Assembly: GCF_003797775.2 (NCBI RefSeq) | Contig: NZ_CP060725.1 | Span: 4,148,001 to 4,212,000, forward strand | Direction of reading: 5' to 3' | Source: Sphingopyxis sp. OPL5 | GTDB taxonomy: Bacteria > Pseudomonadota > Alphaproteobacteria > Sphingomonadales > Sphingomonadaceae | DNA: 64,000 bases | In this document: piece by piece, positions 25,538 through 34,369 of the stretch | Layout of the letters: every line of letters begins with the position of its first letter | Numbering within the stretch: the stretch's first letter is position 1 | Notes under the pieces: model-generated | The model's input: the letters and a program-made list of their open reading frames with translations, nothing else | The model's database searches: none | Told to the model about the DNA's origin: nothing | Translations under genes and position numbers: made by a program

Positions 25538-25966
25538 TCAGGCCTTCTTGAAGTTGGGCAGGACCCAGTCGTCCTGGATCGGGGTCCAGTCGACGGTCAC
25601 CTTCATCCCGATATGGACTTCTTCGGCATCGCAGCCCGAGACGTTCGCATTCAGGCGGGTGCCCGGCGCGCCGTCGAGGTCGACGACGACGGGGACATAG
25701 ACATAATCCTCGCCATTCTTCGGATTCTTGTTGCAGATCGCAAAACTGAACACCGTCGCGGTCCCGGGGAGCGCGGGCCACTCCTTCGCGCGGCTGCCGC
25801 ATTCGGGGCAGATCGCGGTCGGCGGCATGCGGAAATGGCCGCAGTCGCCGCACTGGCACGCGGTGAGCTTATGCTCTTTCGCCGCCTGCCAGAAGGGCTC
25901 GGTATCGGGGTTGGTGGTGATGCGAATCTGGTCGCCGGGAAGCGCGCGGGCGGGGCCATAGGTCAT
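25538..25966 (-). CDS. DUF35 zinc-ribbon/OB-fold protein
   Basis: 142 residues, slightly longer than its two paralogues because of an N-terminal arm. The zinc ribbon uses C39-x2-C42 and C53-x2-C56, with an extra C37. The OB fold begins near PGTATVFSFAICN and contains an insert (NPKNGEDYVYVP). Predicted CoA-binding partner of the thiolase-like protein encoded five bases upstream. It probably forms a thiolase-DUF35 complex acting on substrate handed on by the adjacent CoA transferase. Confidence 0.9.
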   Translation of the reverse strand: MTYGPARALPGDQIRITTNPDTEPFWQAAKEHKLTACQCGDCGHFRMPPTAICPECGSRAKEWPALPGTATVFSFAICNKNPKNGEDYVYVPVVVDLDGAPGTRLNANVSGCDAEEVHIGMKVTVDWTPIQDDWVLPNFKKA

Positions 25967-25971
25967 GAGGG

Positions 25972-27189
25972 TCAGTCCTTGCGCAGGATGAGGCTGGAGA
26001 CGGGGAGCGACGCCGGGCCGCCCGAAACGAGCGCGAATTCGGCGTCCTTGACCTGATTGATCGCGGTGCCGCGCACCTGTTCGACGCCCTCGACGATGTG
26101 GGTCATGCCGATGATATAGGCTTCGTTGAGGTTGCCGCCGTGGGTGTTCACGGGCACGCCGCCATTGACGCCCTTGCCCGTCGCGGGATCGTAGCGCAGC
26201 TTGCCCGACAGGACATAGTCATTGCCCTCGCCCTTTTCGCAAAAGCCATAATCCTCGAGCTGCATCAGCACCATCGGGCTGAAATGATCGTAGATCAGCG
26301 CGACGTCCATGTCCTTCGCGGTCAGGCCCGATTGCGCCCAGACGCGATCGGCGGTGAACTTGTGGCCTGAGCTCGCGAAATGCGGATCGGGCATGCCCAT
26401 CCAGGCGAACGCCCTGCCCCATTCGCGCTGGCCGCCATGCGCGGCGGCGTGGACCACCGCGGGCTTGTGGCGACAGTCCTTGGCACGGTCCATCGTCGTC
26501 GTGATCACCGCGACCGCGCCGTCGGTTTCGAGGCAGAAGTCGAGGCGACGCAGCGGATCGGCGAGCATCACCGAGGCGTCATATTGTTCCTTGGATAGCG
26601 GTTCCTTGCGTACCGCCTTCGGCCGGTTGTGGGTGTTCGCGCGGGTCGCCATCACGACCTCGCCGAACGCGTCCTGCGTCGTGCCGTAGAGGTGCATGTG
26701 GCGGCGCGCGAGGACAGACATCAGATGCCCGGGGCCGACGAGGCCCGAGGGCTGGAGGAAGCTGTTTTCGGGATTGGGCGCCGCCGAGCCGAAGACGACG
26801 CCGAGCCGATGCTGCGGCAATTGCTGCAGCGCCATCAGGGTGACGGTATAGGTGCAATCCTCGTTCATCAGCCCCGCGGTCGCGAGGCCGATCGCGCCAG
26901 GGCAGCCGCCGCCGCCGCTGGTCAGCGTCGCCGACCAGCTGATGTGCGGCATGCCGAGCGTTTCCATCAGGCTGGCGGTGTCGAACTTGTCGAGATAGCC
27001 CGCGCCTGCGGTCGAATAATAAGAGAAGCCGTCGATCTGCTTGTGGCTGATCCCCGCGTCAGCGCAGGCGTTCATGATCGCCTCAGCCGCCATGTCGTTG
27101 ATCGTGCGCGGCCAGCTTTTGCCGCGGACATAATAGTCGGTCGCCCCGACCCCGACGATCGCGCACTTGTCCTGATTCACCCAGGCCAT
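25972..27189 (-). CDS. Thiolase-like protein (SCP-x/Ltp type)
   Basis: Third and most divergent thiolase-like protein, 405 residues. The usual acylation site is replaced by SWSATLTSGGGGCPGA. A cysteine (GGCPG) is nearby but not in the canonical N-x2-C-x-S-G context. YDHFSPM and VNTHGGNLNEAY near the C-terminus replace YDGFS and GGGxxSGG of the other two. Head gene of the operon 27189 to 21113. Its promoter region carries the island operator at 27208, just downstream of a TGGACA-17-TATCCA promoter-like pair on the minus strand. Confidence 0.85.
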   Translation of the reverse strand: MAWVNQDKCAIVGVGATDYYVRGKSWPRTINDMAAEAIMNACADAGISHKQIDGFSYYSTAGAGYLDKFDTASLMETLGMPHISWSATLTSGGGGCPGAIGLATAGLMNEDCTYTVTLMALQQLPQHRLGVVFGSAAPNPENSFLQPSGLVGPGHLMSVLARRHMHLYGTTQDAFGEVVMATRANTHNRPKAVRKEPLSKEQYDASVMLADPLRRLDFCLETDGAVAVITTTMDRAKDCRHKPAVVHAAAHGGQREWGRAFAWMGMPDPHFASSGHKFTADRVWAQSGLTAKDMDVALIYDHFSPMVLMQLEDYGFCEKGEGNDYVLSGKLRYDPATGKGVNGGVPVNTHGGNLNEAYIIGMTHIVEGVEQVRGTAINQVKDAEFALVSGGPASLPVSSLILRKD

Positions 27190-27207
27190 GCTTCTCTCCC
27201 GATTCCC

Positions 27208-27223
27208 AGTTATCTAACTAGGT
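27208..27223 (+). promoter_or_regulatory. Island operator, site 3 (AGTTATCTAACTAGGT)
   Basis: One mismatch from the consensus core and a full ACTAGGT flank. It lies 18 bases upstream of the thiolase-like gene start at 27189, at or just after the predicted transcription start of the minus-strand operon. That position suits a repressor roadblock. Confidence 0.7.
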
Positions 27224-27256
27224 TGGATATGATGCCTAGGCCATATTGTCCAGCCG

Positions 27257-28483
27257 TCAAGCGAAATGGAGTTTGCGATACTTGCCGCGGAAATAGAGCA
27301 AGGGGTCACGACGCGGTTCGAAAATGGCCTTGAGCACGCGCCCGACGAGGAGAAAATGATCGCCGCCGTCGTGCACCGCGTCGCGCGAACATTCGAAGCT
27401 GCTGAGCGACCCGGTGAGCACCGGGGTGCCATATTCACCGACTTCCCATGGCGTGACGCCGAAGCGATCCTCGCCCTTGCCGGCGAAGCGATTCGAGGTC
27501 GGCTGCTGGCCGATCTGGAGCACATTGACCGCGAAGCGTTCGGCGTCGCGGAGGTAGGGCGCGCTGCCGGCATTGTTGGCGATGCAGACGAGCAGCAACG
27601 GCGGGTCGAGCGAGACAGAGGTGAAGCTGTTCGCGGTCAGCCCGATCGGGGTGCCGTCGGGGCACATCGCGGTGACGACGGTGACCCCGGTCGCGAAACA
27701 ACCGAGCGCGTCACGGAAGGTGCGCGCATCGCTGCCGGCGCGAAATTCGGGCGAACCGCGCGGGGCGCGGCGTTCGAGGAAATCGATGAGATAGCCGCCG
27801 AGCGCGTCGGCGCGGTCGTCGGTGACGACGAGCGCGCTATTCTCGACCTCGACGAGTTCGCCGTCGGGAAGCTGGGCGACGAAAGCGGCGGCATCGCCCT
27901 TTGAGACCAGTTCGCTGATCGCACCGCGCACATAGAGCGTCGGCAGCGCGATCTTGGCCGCGACCCCGTCGAGCCGCTCGGCCATCGCCGAGGTGTCGAG
28001 CGTGTCGAACAGGCGGACGTCCCATTGCGCCTGTCCCGGCGCGAGCGTCGCGGCTTCGCGCAGCCGCTCGCCGACGCGCTGCGCCACCTGCGGATCGACA
28101 TGGACGGGCGAGTCGACGAGGACGAGGCCCGAAGCGAGGACCGCAGCGTCGCGTTCGAGCGCGGCGCTGGCGATCCAGCCGCCAAGGGTCGAGGCGACGA
28201 CGACCGGGCGCGTGCCCATCTGCGACAGCACGGCGCGCAGATCCTCGACCAGCGCCTCGAAATCATAGCGCGCGTCCTCGGGCCATTCACTGCCGCCATG
28301 ACCGCGCAGGTCGAGGCTGATGACGCGACGCCCGGCCTGTTCGAGCGAATTCGCAACGCTCGCCCACACCGCGCGCGTTTGCCCGGCGCCGTGGAGCAGC
28401 AGCACCGCCGGGTCATTCTCGGCGCCGATCACCTCGGCTTCGAGCCGAACACCTGCGAAGCCGCGATACTCAACGATGCTCAT
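27257..28483 (-). CDS. Fusion: degenerate alpha/beta hydrolase plus flavin reductase
   Basis: A 408-residue fusion. Residues 1-240 follow the alpha/beta-hydrolase plan (LLLHGAG near 28, DLRGHG near 58), but the triad is not canonical. The nucleophile elbow reads A-S-T-L-G with T99 where Ser is expected, the acid position is E191, and the GHM histidine segment reads S-A-L-V with L218. Residues 252-408 form a flavin reductase/HpaC-like FMN-binding domain (TFRDALGCFATGVTVVTA; LTANSFTSVSLDPPLLL; FAVNVL). It likely supplies reduced flavin to a monooxygenase. The ATG at 28483 overlaps the stop of the GntR gene. No partner oxygenase lies nearby. Confidence 0.85.
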   Translation of the reverse strand: MSIVEYRGFAGVRLEAEVIGAENDPAVLLLHGAGQTRAVWASVANSLEQAGRRVISLDLRGHGGSEWPEDARYDFEALVEDLRAVLSQMGTRPVVVASTLGGWIASAALERDAAVLASGLVLVDSPVHVDPQVAQRVGERLREAATLAPGQAQWDVRLFDTLDTSAMAERLDGVAAKIALPTLYVRGAISELVSKGDAAAFVAQLPDGELVEVENSALVVTDDRADALGGYLIDFLERRAPRGSPEFRAGSDARTFRDALGCFATGVTVVTAMCPDGTPIGLTANSFTSVSLDPPLLLVCIANNAGSAPYLRDAERFAVNVLQIGQQPTSNRFAGKGEDRFGVTPWEVGEYGTPVLTGSLSSFECSRDAVHDGGDHFLLVGRVLKAIFEPRRDPLLYFRGKYRKLHFA

Positions 28484-29202
28484 GCCTGATCCTTCTTTGC
28501 CGCTCCGGTCAGGTGCAGCCATGCGTCGAACTGGTCCGACCGGCGCCGCATCATCAGCCGGGCGATATCGGCATCACCGTCGATGATCGCCGTACACAGG
28601 CTGCGCTGCATGGCGCGCGTGCGTTCGCGCCGGTCAGGATCGGCGTAGAGGTCGCTGCCGCGTTCGTCGAGGCCAAAGCTGTAGCCGATTTCGAGGATCA
28701 GTTCGACGACCGGATTGCCGCTCATGCCCGAGATCAGACGCGCCATTTCGACCTCGGCCGCGATCAATTCGCGCGGCGTGTCTCGGTCGTCGATCGTGGC
28801 GACGAAGGCCTGCAACGCTTCGACATCGGCAACACTGCGGAGCCGCGCGGCGGCGACGGCAGCCTCTTCGGACACCGGACGGGTGACCTGGATGACATGG
28901 CCGAGATGCGCGCCCTTCATCCGCAGGAAGCGCGCGAGCGAATGGATCGCGTCGCGCGCGTCGGGGCGCTCGGCATAATAGCCGCCCTGCGCGCCGCGGC
29001 GGATGCTGATCAGGCGGTCGCGCTCGACGAGCTTCGCGGCCTGGCGGAGCGTCGGGCGGCTGACCCCGAAACGCGCGAGCAGATCGTCTTCGGCGCCGAG
29101 GTGCGTGCCCGGATCGGAGGCAAGGCTGAGATTTGCGAGGTCGCGCGCGGTACGGCTGGCGAGGGTTTCGCCGGGGCGGTGGAGTTCGGAGCTTGTTGCC
29201 AT
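28480..29202 (-). CDS. GntR-family regulator (FCD/FadR subgroup), candidate master regulator
   Basis: 240 residues: winged helix-turn-helix at about 15-85 (LASRTARDLANL; FGVSRPTLRQAAKLVERDRLISIRRGAQGG) and an all-helical effector domain. Several histidines that bind metal in typical FCD domains are missing (VEMARLISGMSGN for the usual D-x2-FH motif), so it may bind acyl-CoA or another ligand without metal, like FadR. It is transcribed divergently from the amidohydrolase at 29321, and the intergenic region holds island operator site 4. By elimination it is the best candidate to bind all seven sites. Coupled to the fusion gene downstream. Confidence 0.88.
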   Translation of the reverse strand: MATSSELHRPGETLASRTARDLANLSLASDPGTHLGAEDDLLARFGVSRPTLRQAAKLVERDRLISIRRGAQGGYYAERPDARDAIHSLARFLRMKGAHLGHVIQVTRPVSEEAAVAAARLRSVADVEALQAFVATIDDRDTPRELIAAEVEMARLISGMSGNPVVELILEIGYSFGLDERGSDLYADPDRRERTRAMQRSLCTAIIDGDADIARLMMRRRSDQFDAWLHLTGAAKKDQA

Positions 29203-29257
29203 AACAGATATCTATTTATTAGCCCTTTGCCGCGATGTCCATCCCAAGAGCCGCTTG

Positions 29258-29273
29258 ACTTATATAACTAGGT
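29258..29273 (+). promoter_or_regulatory. Island operator, site 4 (ACTTATATAACTAGGT)
   Basis: Sits in the spacer of a textbook plus-strand promoter: -35 TTGACT at 29255-29260, 17-bp spacer, -10 TTTAAT at 29278-29283, driving the amidohydrolase at 29321. It is also 56 bases upstream of the GntR start at 29202, so it could mediate autoregulation. Clearest example of operator and promoter overlap among the seven. Confidence 0.75.
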
Positions 29274-29320
29274 ATCTTTTAATGTCGCAAAGACCGATAG
29301 CGAGTCGACAGGAGACTGTG

Positions 29321-30436
29321 ATGAAACCCTTTGTGTTCAGCGCCGACAGCCACATCATGGAACCGGCGGATATCTTCCTCGACGGCCTGCCCGCGTCGCT
29401 CAAGGATCATGCGATCCATGCGCGGATGGAGGGTGAATATCTGGTCACCGGGACCAAGGACAAGATCATCTACCGCCTGCGCGTCGGGCAGCATCGCGAA
29501 AAGCAACTCGGCGATGCGCAGCGCAAGGGCATCCGCGAAATTCCGGGGCGACTCGAGGATATGGAGATGGAGGGGATCGACAGCGAAATCTGTTTCCCCT
29601 CGCTCGGCCTGTGGCTCTATTGCCTCGATAACCCCGAGGCCGAAGCCGCGTCGGCCCGGCTGTACAACGACTGGAACGACAGCTTCCTCGGTGGCCATCC
29701 GAACCGCTTCGTGCGCTGCGGCATGCTGCCGGTGCTCGATTTTTCGAACACGCTGGCCGAACTCGACTATCTGGCGTCGAAAGGTTTTACCGCGGCGATG
29801 CTGCCCGCGGTGACGCCGCCGGGACTGCCCAAATATAACAGCGACGCGTGGGACCCGATCTTTGCCAAGGGGGCAGCGCTCGGCATCGTGTTCGTGATGC
29901 ACACGGGCACGGGCCTCGAAAGCGTGATCGTCGAGCGCGGTCCCGGCGCGGGAATCATCAATTACACCAACCAGATGAACGATGCGCAGCACAGCGCGAT
30001 GTATCTGGTGTCGGGCGGGGTGCTCGACCGCAATCCGGGGGCGAAGGTCGCCTTTATAGAGAGCGGCGCGAGCTGGCTCGTCGCGCTCGCCGAGCGGATG
30101 GACGAGGTGTCGGTGGCGCATGCGAATTTCGTGTTTCCGAAGCTGTCGCGCTCGCCGAGCCAGATCGTCGACGACCAGATCTGGGCGAGCTTCCAGCACG
30201 ACCGCGCGTGCATCGCGTCGGCATCCGCCGGACTGCCGGGGGCGAAGAATGTCATGTGGGGGTCGGACTATCCGCACGCCGAAGGCACCTTCCCGATCAG
30301 CCGCCGGATCATCGACGAGTTGTTCGAGGGCATGGAGGTCAGCGACGAGGTGCGGCGGAACATCCTGGGGCTGAACGCGGCGCGGCTGTTCGGGTTGGAG
30401 CCCAAGGTGGCGACGAGCGAGCGGGTCGCGGCCTGA
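29321..30436 (+). CDS. Amidohydrolase-2 family protein (COG2159/ACMSD-like)
   Basis: 371-residue TIM-barrel enzyme. The N-terminus SADSHIMEPADIF carries the D-x-H-x2-E-P metal motif; later FVMHTGTG and the C-terminal MWGSDYPHAEGTFP supply further histidine and aspartate ligands. It is related to the 9100 gene product but shorter by about 65 residues. The ATG at 29321 is supported by CAGGAG eight bases upstream; an earlier ATG at 29282 falls within the -10 box. It stands alone on the plus strand, bounded downstream by the inverted repeat at 30458. Likely a C-C hydrolase or decarboxylase; the substrate is unknown. Confidence 0.86.
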   Translation: MKPFVFSADSHIMEPADIFLDGLPASLKDHAIHARMEGEYLVTGTKDKIIYRLRVGQHREKQLGDAQRKGIREIPGRLEDMEMEGIDSEICFPSLGLWLYCLDNPEAEAASARLYNDWNDSFLGGHPNRFVRCGMLPVLDFSNTLAELDYLASKGFTAAMLPAVTPPGLPKYNSDAWDPIFAKGAALGIVFVMHTGTGLESVIVERGPGAGIINYTNQMNDAQHSAMYLVSGGVLDRNPGAKVAFIESGASWLVALAERMDEVSVAHANFVFPKLSRSPSQIVDDQIWASFQHDRACIASASAGLPGAKNVMWGSDYPHAEGTFPISRRIIDELFEGMEVSDEVRRNILGLNAARLFGLEPKVATSERVAA

Positions 30437-30457
30437 CGGGCATCGCCCAATTCACTT

Positions 30458-30535
30458 CGTCATTGCGAGCGGAGCGAAGCAATCCAGAGCTGGCCTAAAC
30501 CCGCCTTGGATTGCTTCGCTCCGCTCGCAATGACG
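30458..30535. repeat. Dispersed inverted repeat (CGTCATTGCGAG type), copy 2
   Basis: Perfect 29-bp arms at 30458-30486 and 30507-30535, separated by 20 bases. The left arm starts CGTCATTGCGAGCGGAGCGA. It is related to the copy at 7298-7380 and likewise sits between convergent genes (stops at 30436 and 30549). A very stable hairpin is expected in RNA from either strand, so it probably works as a bidirectional terminator-like element. Confidence 0.9.
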
Positions 30536-30548
30536 AGGCTTTAGAAGC

Positions 30549-31799
30549 TTACTCCGCCAGCGGCTTCGCGGTCCGCCCCGCCATGATCGCCGCGATACCG
30601 CCGACCAGCAGGCAACAGGACAGGATCGCCAGTGACGGCTGCAGCGACAGCTCGCCATAGCCCGGCGTGAAGGCCTTGCTGAGATAGCCGGCGACGGTGC
30701 CGCCCAGCCCGACGCCGGCCAGCCCGATGAACATATTGATCGTCGCCGACATCATCGCGCGCATCTGGACCGGAACCTGCGCGAAGCAGAGCGCGATGAT
30801 CGGGCCGAGGTGGAGCGTCATCATGAACTTCACGACGACGAAACAGGCGAGCGCGACATAGGCGTTGCCCGCGAGCGCGAAGCCGACGCCGAAGGGGAAG
30901 CTGACGAGCAGGCCGATCCCGGCAAACCAGCCATTGAAGCGCGGGTCGGCCTTGCCATAACGGTCGCTGACCCATCCTGCGACGAGATTGCCGATCACCA
31001 GCCCCGCCGCCATCGCACCGCCGAGCCAGAAGCCGGTTTCGGTCTTGTCCATGCCATGGACGCGCTGAAAGAAGGAGGCGCCCCACAGGATGAAGGCGAA
31101 ACCGGTGAGCGGGACCATGCAGAGCAGCAGCCCGACCCAGCGCAGCGAGGTGCTGGCGCCCATGGTGCGGAGGACCTCGCCAAGGCTGGTCTGCGGCGGC
31201 GCCACCGGTTCGACCACACCGCGCCGCCGCGGTTCGGCGGCGAGCAGATAGACAAGCAGGCCAACCCCGATGCCCGGGAGACCGACGATCAGAAACACGG
31301 TGCGCCAGTCATACCATTGCGACAGCCAGCCGGCGAGCGCGAGCCCGCCCGACAGCCCGACGGCATTGGCGGCGAGCATCACCGAGATGATCGTCGTGCG
31401 GCGGTCCTTGGGGAAGATGTCGGTGAGCAGCGACATGCCCGCCGGCCCGGCCCCCGCCTCGGCCGCCGCGAGACCGATGCGCGCGAGCAGCATCTGGACG
31501 AAGCTGTTCGCGAAGGCCGAGAGCGCGGTCGCGGCGCTCCAGATCGAGACGCACACCGCGATGACGAGGCGGCGGTCGCCGCGGTCGGCGTAGCGCGCGA
31601 TCGGGAACGCGGCGATCGCGTAGAAGGCGGCGAAGGCGATGCCGGTGAGCAGCCCGAGCTGGCCATCGTCGAGGCCGAGTTCGACCTTGATGTCGTCCTG
31701 AAACAACGTGAAAACCTGGCGATCGACGTAACTGAGGATCGCGACGATAATGAGCAGGGTCAGCGTGAGGCCGCGGCGGTTGCTGGTTTCCGAAGACAT
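30549..31799 (-). CDS. MFS transporter (sphingomonad spinster/hexuronate-like type)
   Basis: Inner-membrane transporter of 416 residues with 12 predicted helices. Motif A-like sequence ARYADRGDRR follows helix 2, and the N-terminal SYVDRQVFTLFQDDIKVELGL is typical of MFS proteins paired with TonB receptors in sphingomonads. It may carry the substrate across the inner membrane after outer-membrane uptake by the receptor encoded just upstream. The ATG at 31799 has AAAGGAAGAA upstream; the longer 438-residue reading lacks support. A strong terminator lies between it and the receptor gene. Confidence 0.88.
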   Translation of the reverse strand: MSSETSNRRGLTLTLLIIVAILSYVDRQVFTLFQDDIKVELGLDDGQLGLLTGIAFAAFYAIAAFPIARYADRGDRRLVIAVCVSIWSAATALSAFANSFVQMLLARIGLAAAEAGAGPAGMSLLTDIFPKDRRTTIISVMLAANAVGLSGGLALAGWLSQWYDWRTVFLIVGLPGIGVGLLVYLLAAEPRRRGVVEPVAPPQTSLGEVLRTMGASTSLRWVGLLLCMVPLTGFAFILWGASFFQRVHGMDKTETGFWLGGAMAAGLVIGNLVAGWVSDRYGKADPRFNGWFAGIGLLVSFPFGVGFALAGNAYVALACFVVVKFMMTLHLGPIIALCFAQVPVQMRAMMSATINMFIGLAGVGLGGTVAGYLSKAFTPGYGELSLQPSLAILSCCLLVGGIAAIMAGRTAKPLAE

Positions 31800-31841
31800 A
31801 TTCTTCCTTTCGCGGGGGGACGAAGGTCTAAAAATCCCGGG

Positions 31842-31879
31842 CAAAAAAAGAGGGAGGTCCGGCAAGCCGTCCCTCCCCC
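31842..31879 (-). terminator. Rho-independent terminator after TonB receptor gene
   Basis: On the minus strand a hairpin with six-base arms GGGAGG and CCTCCC (plus strand 31852-31857 and 31872-31877), extended by a partial CGGC/GCCG pairing, is followed by seven U residues (plus-strand A run 31843-31849). It lies 28 bases beyond the receptor stop, so it should end most receptor transcripts before the MFS gene, which may need its own promoter. Confidence 0.82.
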
Positions 31880-31906
31880 AATGCTCCTAGGAGCGCCCTG
31901 TGGTCC

Positions 31907-34324
31907 TCAGAATTTGAATGTACCGGTCACGCCGTAGCTGCGCGGTTCGTTGTACGAGGTGCCGATGTAGATGTTGCTCAGCAAAAGCGTGTATTGCTGT
32001 TCCTGATCGCCCGTCAGGTTCTTGCCCCACAGCGCCAGCTCGAAGTTCTTCTCCGGCCCGAAGCTCACCGCGACGCGCGCATTGAGGATGCCGAGCGAGC
32101 CCGACTGCGCAACCGCCGCGACCTGATCGGCCTGAGCCTGCGTCAGCGCGAGGCCGCCGGGTCCGGTCGAGGTGAACATGTTCGTCGGAATGTCGATCTG
32201 CGGCATCTTGCCCTGCCAGGCATAGACGATGTTGGCATCGAGGCCGACGCCGCCGAGATCCTGCTTGAAGTTGGCGCCGACCGAGAATTGCTTCTTGACG
32301 ATGCCGACGAGCAGATAATCCTTTTTGTCGACCGTCACGATCGTCTGGTTCGGCGGGCTGCCGGCCAGCGCCTTGCCCTCGTAGCGCGTATATTTGGGAT
32401 CGGTCAGCGCGCCGTTGGCGAAGATGGTGAAGCCGTCGACGACCTCGAACGAGGTGTCGATCTCGACGCCCCAGGTTTCGGTGTCGGCATTTTCAATCAC
32501 CGTCTGGCTGATGCCGTTCGGTGCGAGCACCGGACTGCGCTGCGCGCCCTTCACGACGTTGTGATAACCCGCGACGTTGAACTTGCCGCGGCCGTCCATG
32601 AAGGTGAGCTTGGCGCCGAGTTCCTGTTCGTAGACCAGTTCGGGTTCGGCCGGGGTCGAGTCCGCGAGCGTCACCGTGCGCAGCTGCATCGCCCCCGAGC
32701 GATAGCCCTTGCTGTGCTTGGCATAGAGCAGGATATCGTCGCTGACGTCATAATCGACGCCGGCGGTATAGGACAGGTTCGAGAAGGTCTTCTGTCGCGA
32801 ACGCAGACAGGGCAGCGCCACCGTCGAGGGCGTGCAGCGCACGAATTCGTCGGTATTGTCGACGACGTCGCCCGTCTGGGTGGTCACGCGCTTGTCGTCG
32901 ATCGAATAGCGCAGGCCGCCGGTCACGCGGAAGCGATCGGTCAGCTTGTAGTTGAGCTGGCCGTACAGCCCGAAGCTGTCGTTATCGAGCGCGCCGGAGA
33001 AGTTCGACCAGCTCGTGCGGCCGACATATTGCGCCGGAACCGTCGGACCGGCGGTAAACTTGCCGTTGAACAGGTTCGAGCGCGACTGGTCGAAGCCGGT
33101 TTCGCGGAAATAGGTCAGGCCGGTCGCGAAGTTCAGCCGGTCGTCCAAGCCCGTTCCGGTGAGCTGCAGTTCGGACGAATATTGCTTCAGGTCCTGCGTG
33201 CCGCCGGTGAAGTGACCGGCGAAGCTCGACCCGTCGAGATCGACAAGATTCTCGCTCTGGATACCACGATAGCCGTTGATCCAGCGCACCTGGCCGAAGC
33301 TCGTGTCGAGAATGAATTTCGCCGAGAAGGTCTGGGTCTTGGTCTTGTTGAAGATGCCGCGCGGGTCGGCGCCGATGACCGCCGAGGGCGGCGTGATCGA
33401 CACCAGGTTCGGGTTGCCGCCGAACTGTGCGCGGTCGGTCGCGGCGATGCCGTCGACGATCGGCTTAGCGGGGCCGAACGCGGCCGGTGCGTTGAAAAAG
33501 AGGTTCTGGCGGGCCGGGCCGTCGATGTCGGTATCATACCATTCGCCCGACAGGATGACCTCGAACGTGTCGGTCGGCTTCCAGCCGAGCTTGAGGCGAC
33601 CGTTGATCGTCTCGCGGCCTTCATATTTCTTGCCGGTGTCGACATCGGTCTTGTAACCGTCGCGCTTCTGATAATAGATCGCGCCGCGGATCGCGAACTC
33701 GTCCGACAGGCCAAGGTTGACGACGGCCTGGCCGGTGCGTTCGTCGAAACGGCCATAGGTCGCGCTGACCTTGCCCGAAACTTCGCCGTAGCGCGGATTG
33801 GCGGTCTGGATCAGCACCGCGCCGGCCGAGGTGTTGCGGCCGAACAGCGTGCCCTGCGGACCCTTGAGCACCTGGACGCTTTCGACGTCGACGAGTTCGG
33901 TGTTCAGGCCATAGGCGCGCGCGATATAGAGTTCGTCGAGATAGGTGCCGACCGACGGTTCGAGCGTCGCGATATTGTCGACCTGGATCTGGCCACGCAT
34001 CGACAGCGTCAGCGCGGTCGGGTTGTTGCCGGCGCCGCGAATGTTGAAGCCGGGGGTGAAGGTCGCGATTTCGTCGACCTTGTTGATGCCCTGCTCGGTG
34101 AGCTTTTCGCCGCTGAATGCGGTGATCGCGATCGGCGTATCCTGAATGTTGGCATCCTGCTTGGTGATGCCGATGACGACGATGGCATCATCGTCATATT
34201 GCGTCTCTTCGGCGGCAGGCTGCGTGGTGGCCTGGGCAAAGGCCGGGGTCGACGACAGGGCAATCGCCGCCAGCGATACCGCGGCGAGCATTCGGGCCGA
34301 ATCGCGCTTCTGCTTGAAAATCAT
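31907..34324 (-). CDS. TonB-dependent outer-membrane receptor
   Basis: Energised outer-membrane uptake of a large or hydrophobic substrate. 805 residues: a basic signal peptide ends near AFAQA, a TonB-box-like DDAIVVIGI follows, then the plug (GVNKVDEIATFTPGFN-like region, GTLFGRNTSAG) and a 22-strand-type barrel ending in the terminal aromatic GTFKF. I choose ATG 34324, which has GGGGAGG nine bases upstream, over 34333, which has none. Island operator site 5 overlaps its predicted -10 box. As the only receptor in the window it is the likely entry point for the island's substrate. Confidence 0.93.
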   Translation of the reverse strand: MIFKQKRDSARMLAAVSLAAIALSSTPAFAQATTQPAAEETQYDDDAIVVIGITKQDANIQDTPIAITAFSGEKLTEQGINKVDEIATFTPGFNIRGAGNNPTALTLSMRGQIQVDNIATLEPSVGTYLDELYIARAYGLNTELVDVESVQVLKGPQGTLFGRNTSAGAVLIQTANPRYGEVSGKVSATYGRFDERTGQAVVNLGLSDEFAIRGAIYYQKRDGYKTDVDTGKKYEGRETINGRLKLGWKPTDTFEVILSGEWYDTDIDGPARQNLFFNAPAAFGPAKPIVDGIAATDRAQFGGNPNLVSITPPSAVIGADPRGIFNKTKTQTFSAKFILDTSFGQVRWINGYRGIQSENLVDLDGSSFAGHFTGGTQDLKQYSSELQLTGTGLDDRLNFATGLTYFRETGFDQSRSNLFNGKFTAGPTVPAQYVGRTSWSNFSGALDNDSFGLYGQLNYKLTDRFRVTGGLRYSIDDKRVTTQTGDVVDNTDEFVRCTPSTVALPCLRSRQKTFSNLSYTAGVDYDVSDDILLYAKHSKGYRSGAMQLRTVTLADSTPAEPELVYEQELGAKLTFMDGRGKFNVAGYHNVVKGAQRSPVLAPNGISQTVIENADTETWGVEIDTSFEVVDGFTIFANGALTDPKYTRYEGKALAGSPPNQTIVTVDKKDYLLVGIVKKQFSVGANFKQDLGGVGLDANIVYAWQGKMPQIDIPTNMFTSTGPGGLALTQAQADQVAAVAQSGSLGILNARVAVSFGPEKNFELALWGKNLTGDQEQQYTLLLSNIYIGTSYNEPRSYGVTGTFKF

Positions 34325-34369
34325 GGTCAACATCCTCCCCGCGAGGCTTCCTGGCGTCCTCGCTTCGTC

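Noticed and set aside
23705..26056. Plus-strand open frame of 783 codons opposite the double CoA transferase
   Set aside because: Low-complexity G/A/R/D/E-rich translation, no ribosome site or promoter, and full overlap with clear minus-strand genes.
27257..28483. Frameshift or assembly joining of separate hydrolase and flavin reductase genes
   Set aside because: The frame is continuous, the linker (residues 238-252) is of sensible length, and no internal start with a ribosome site is evident.
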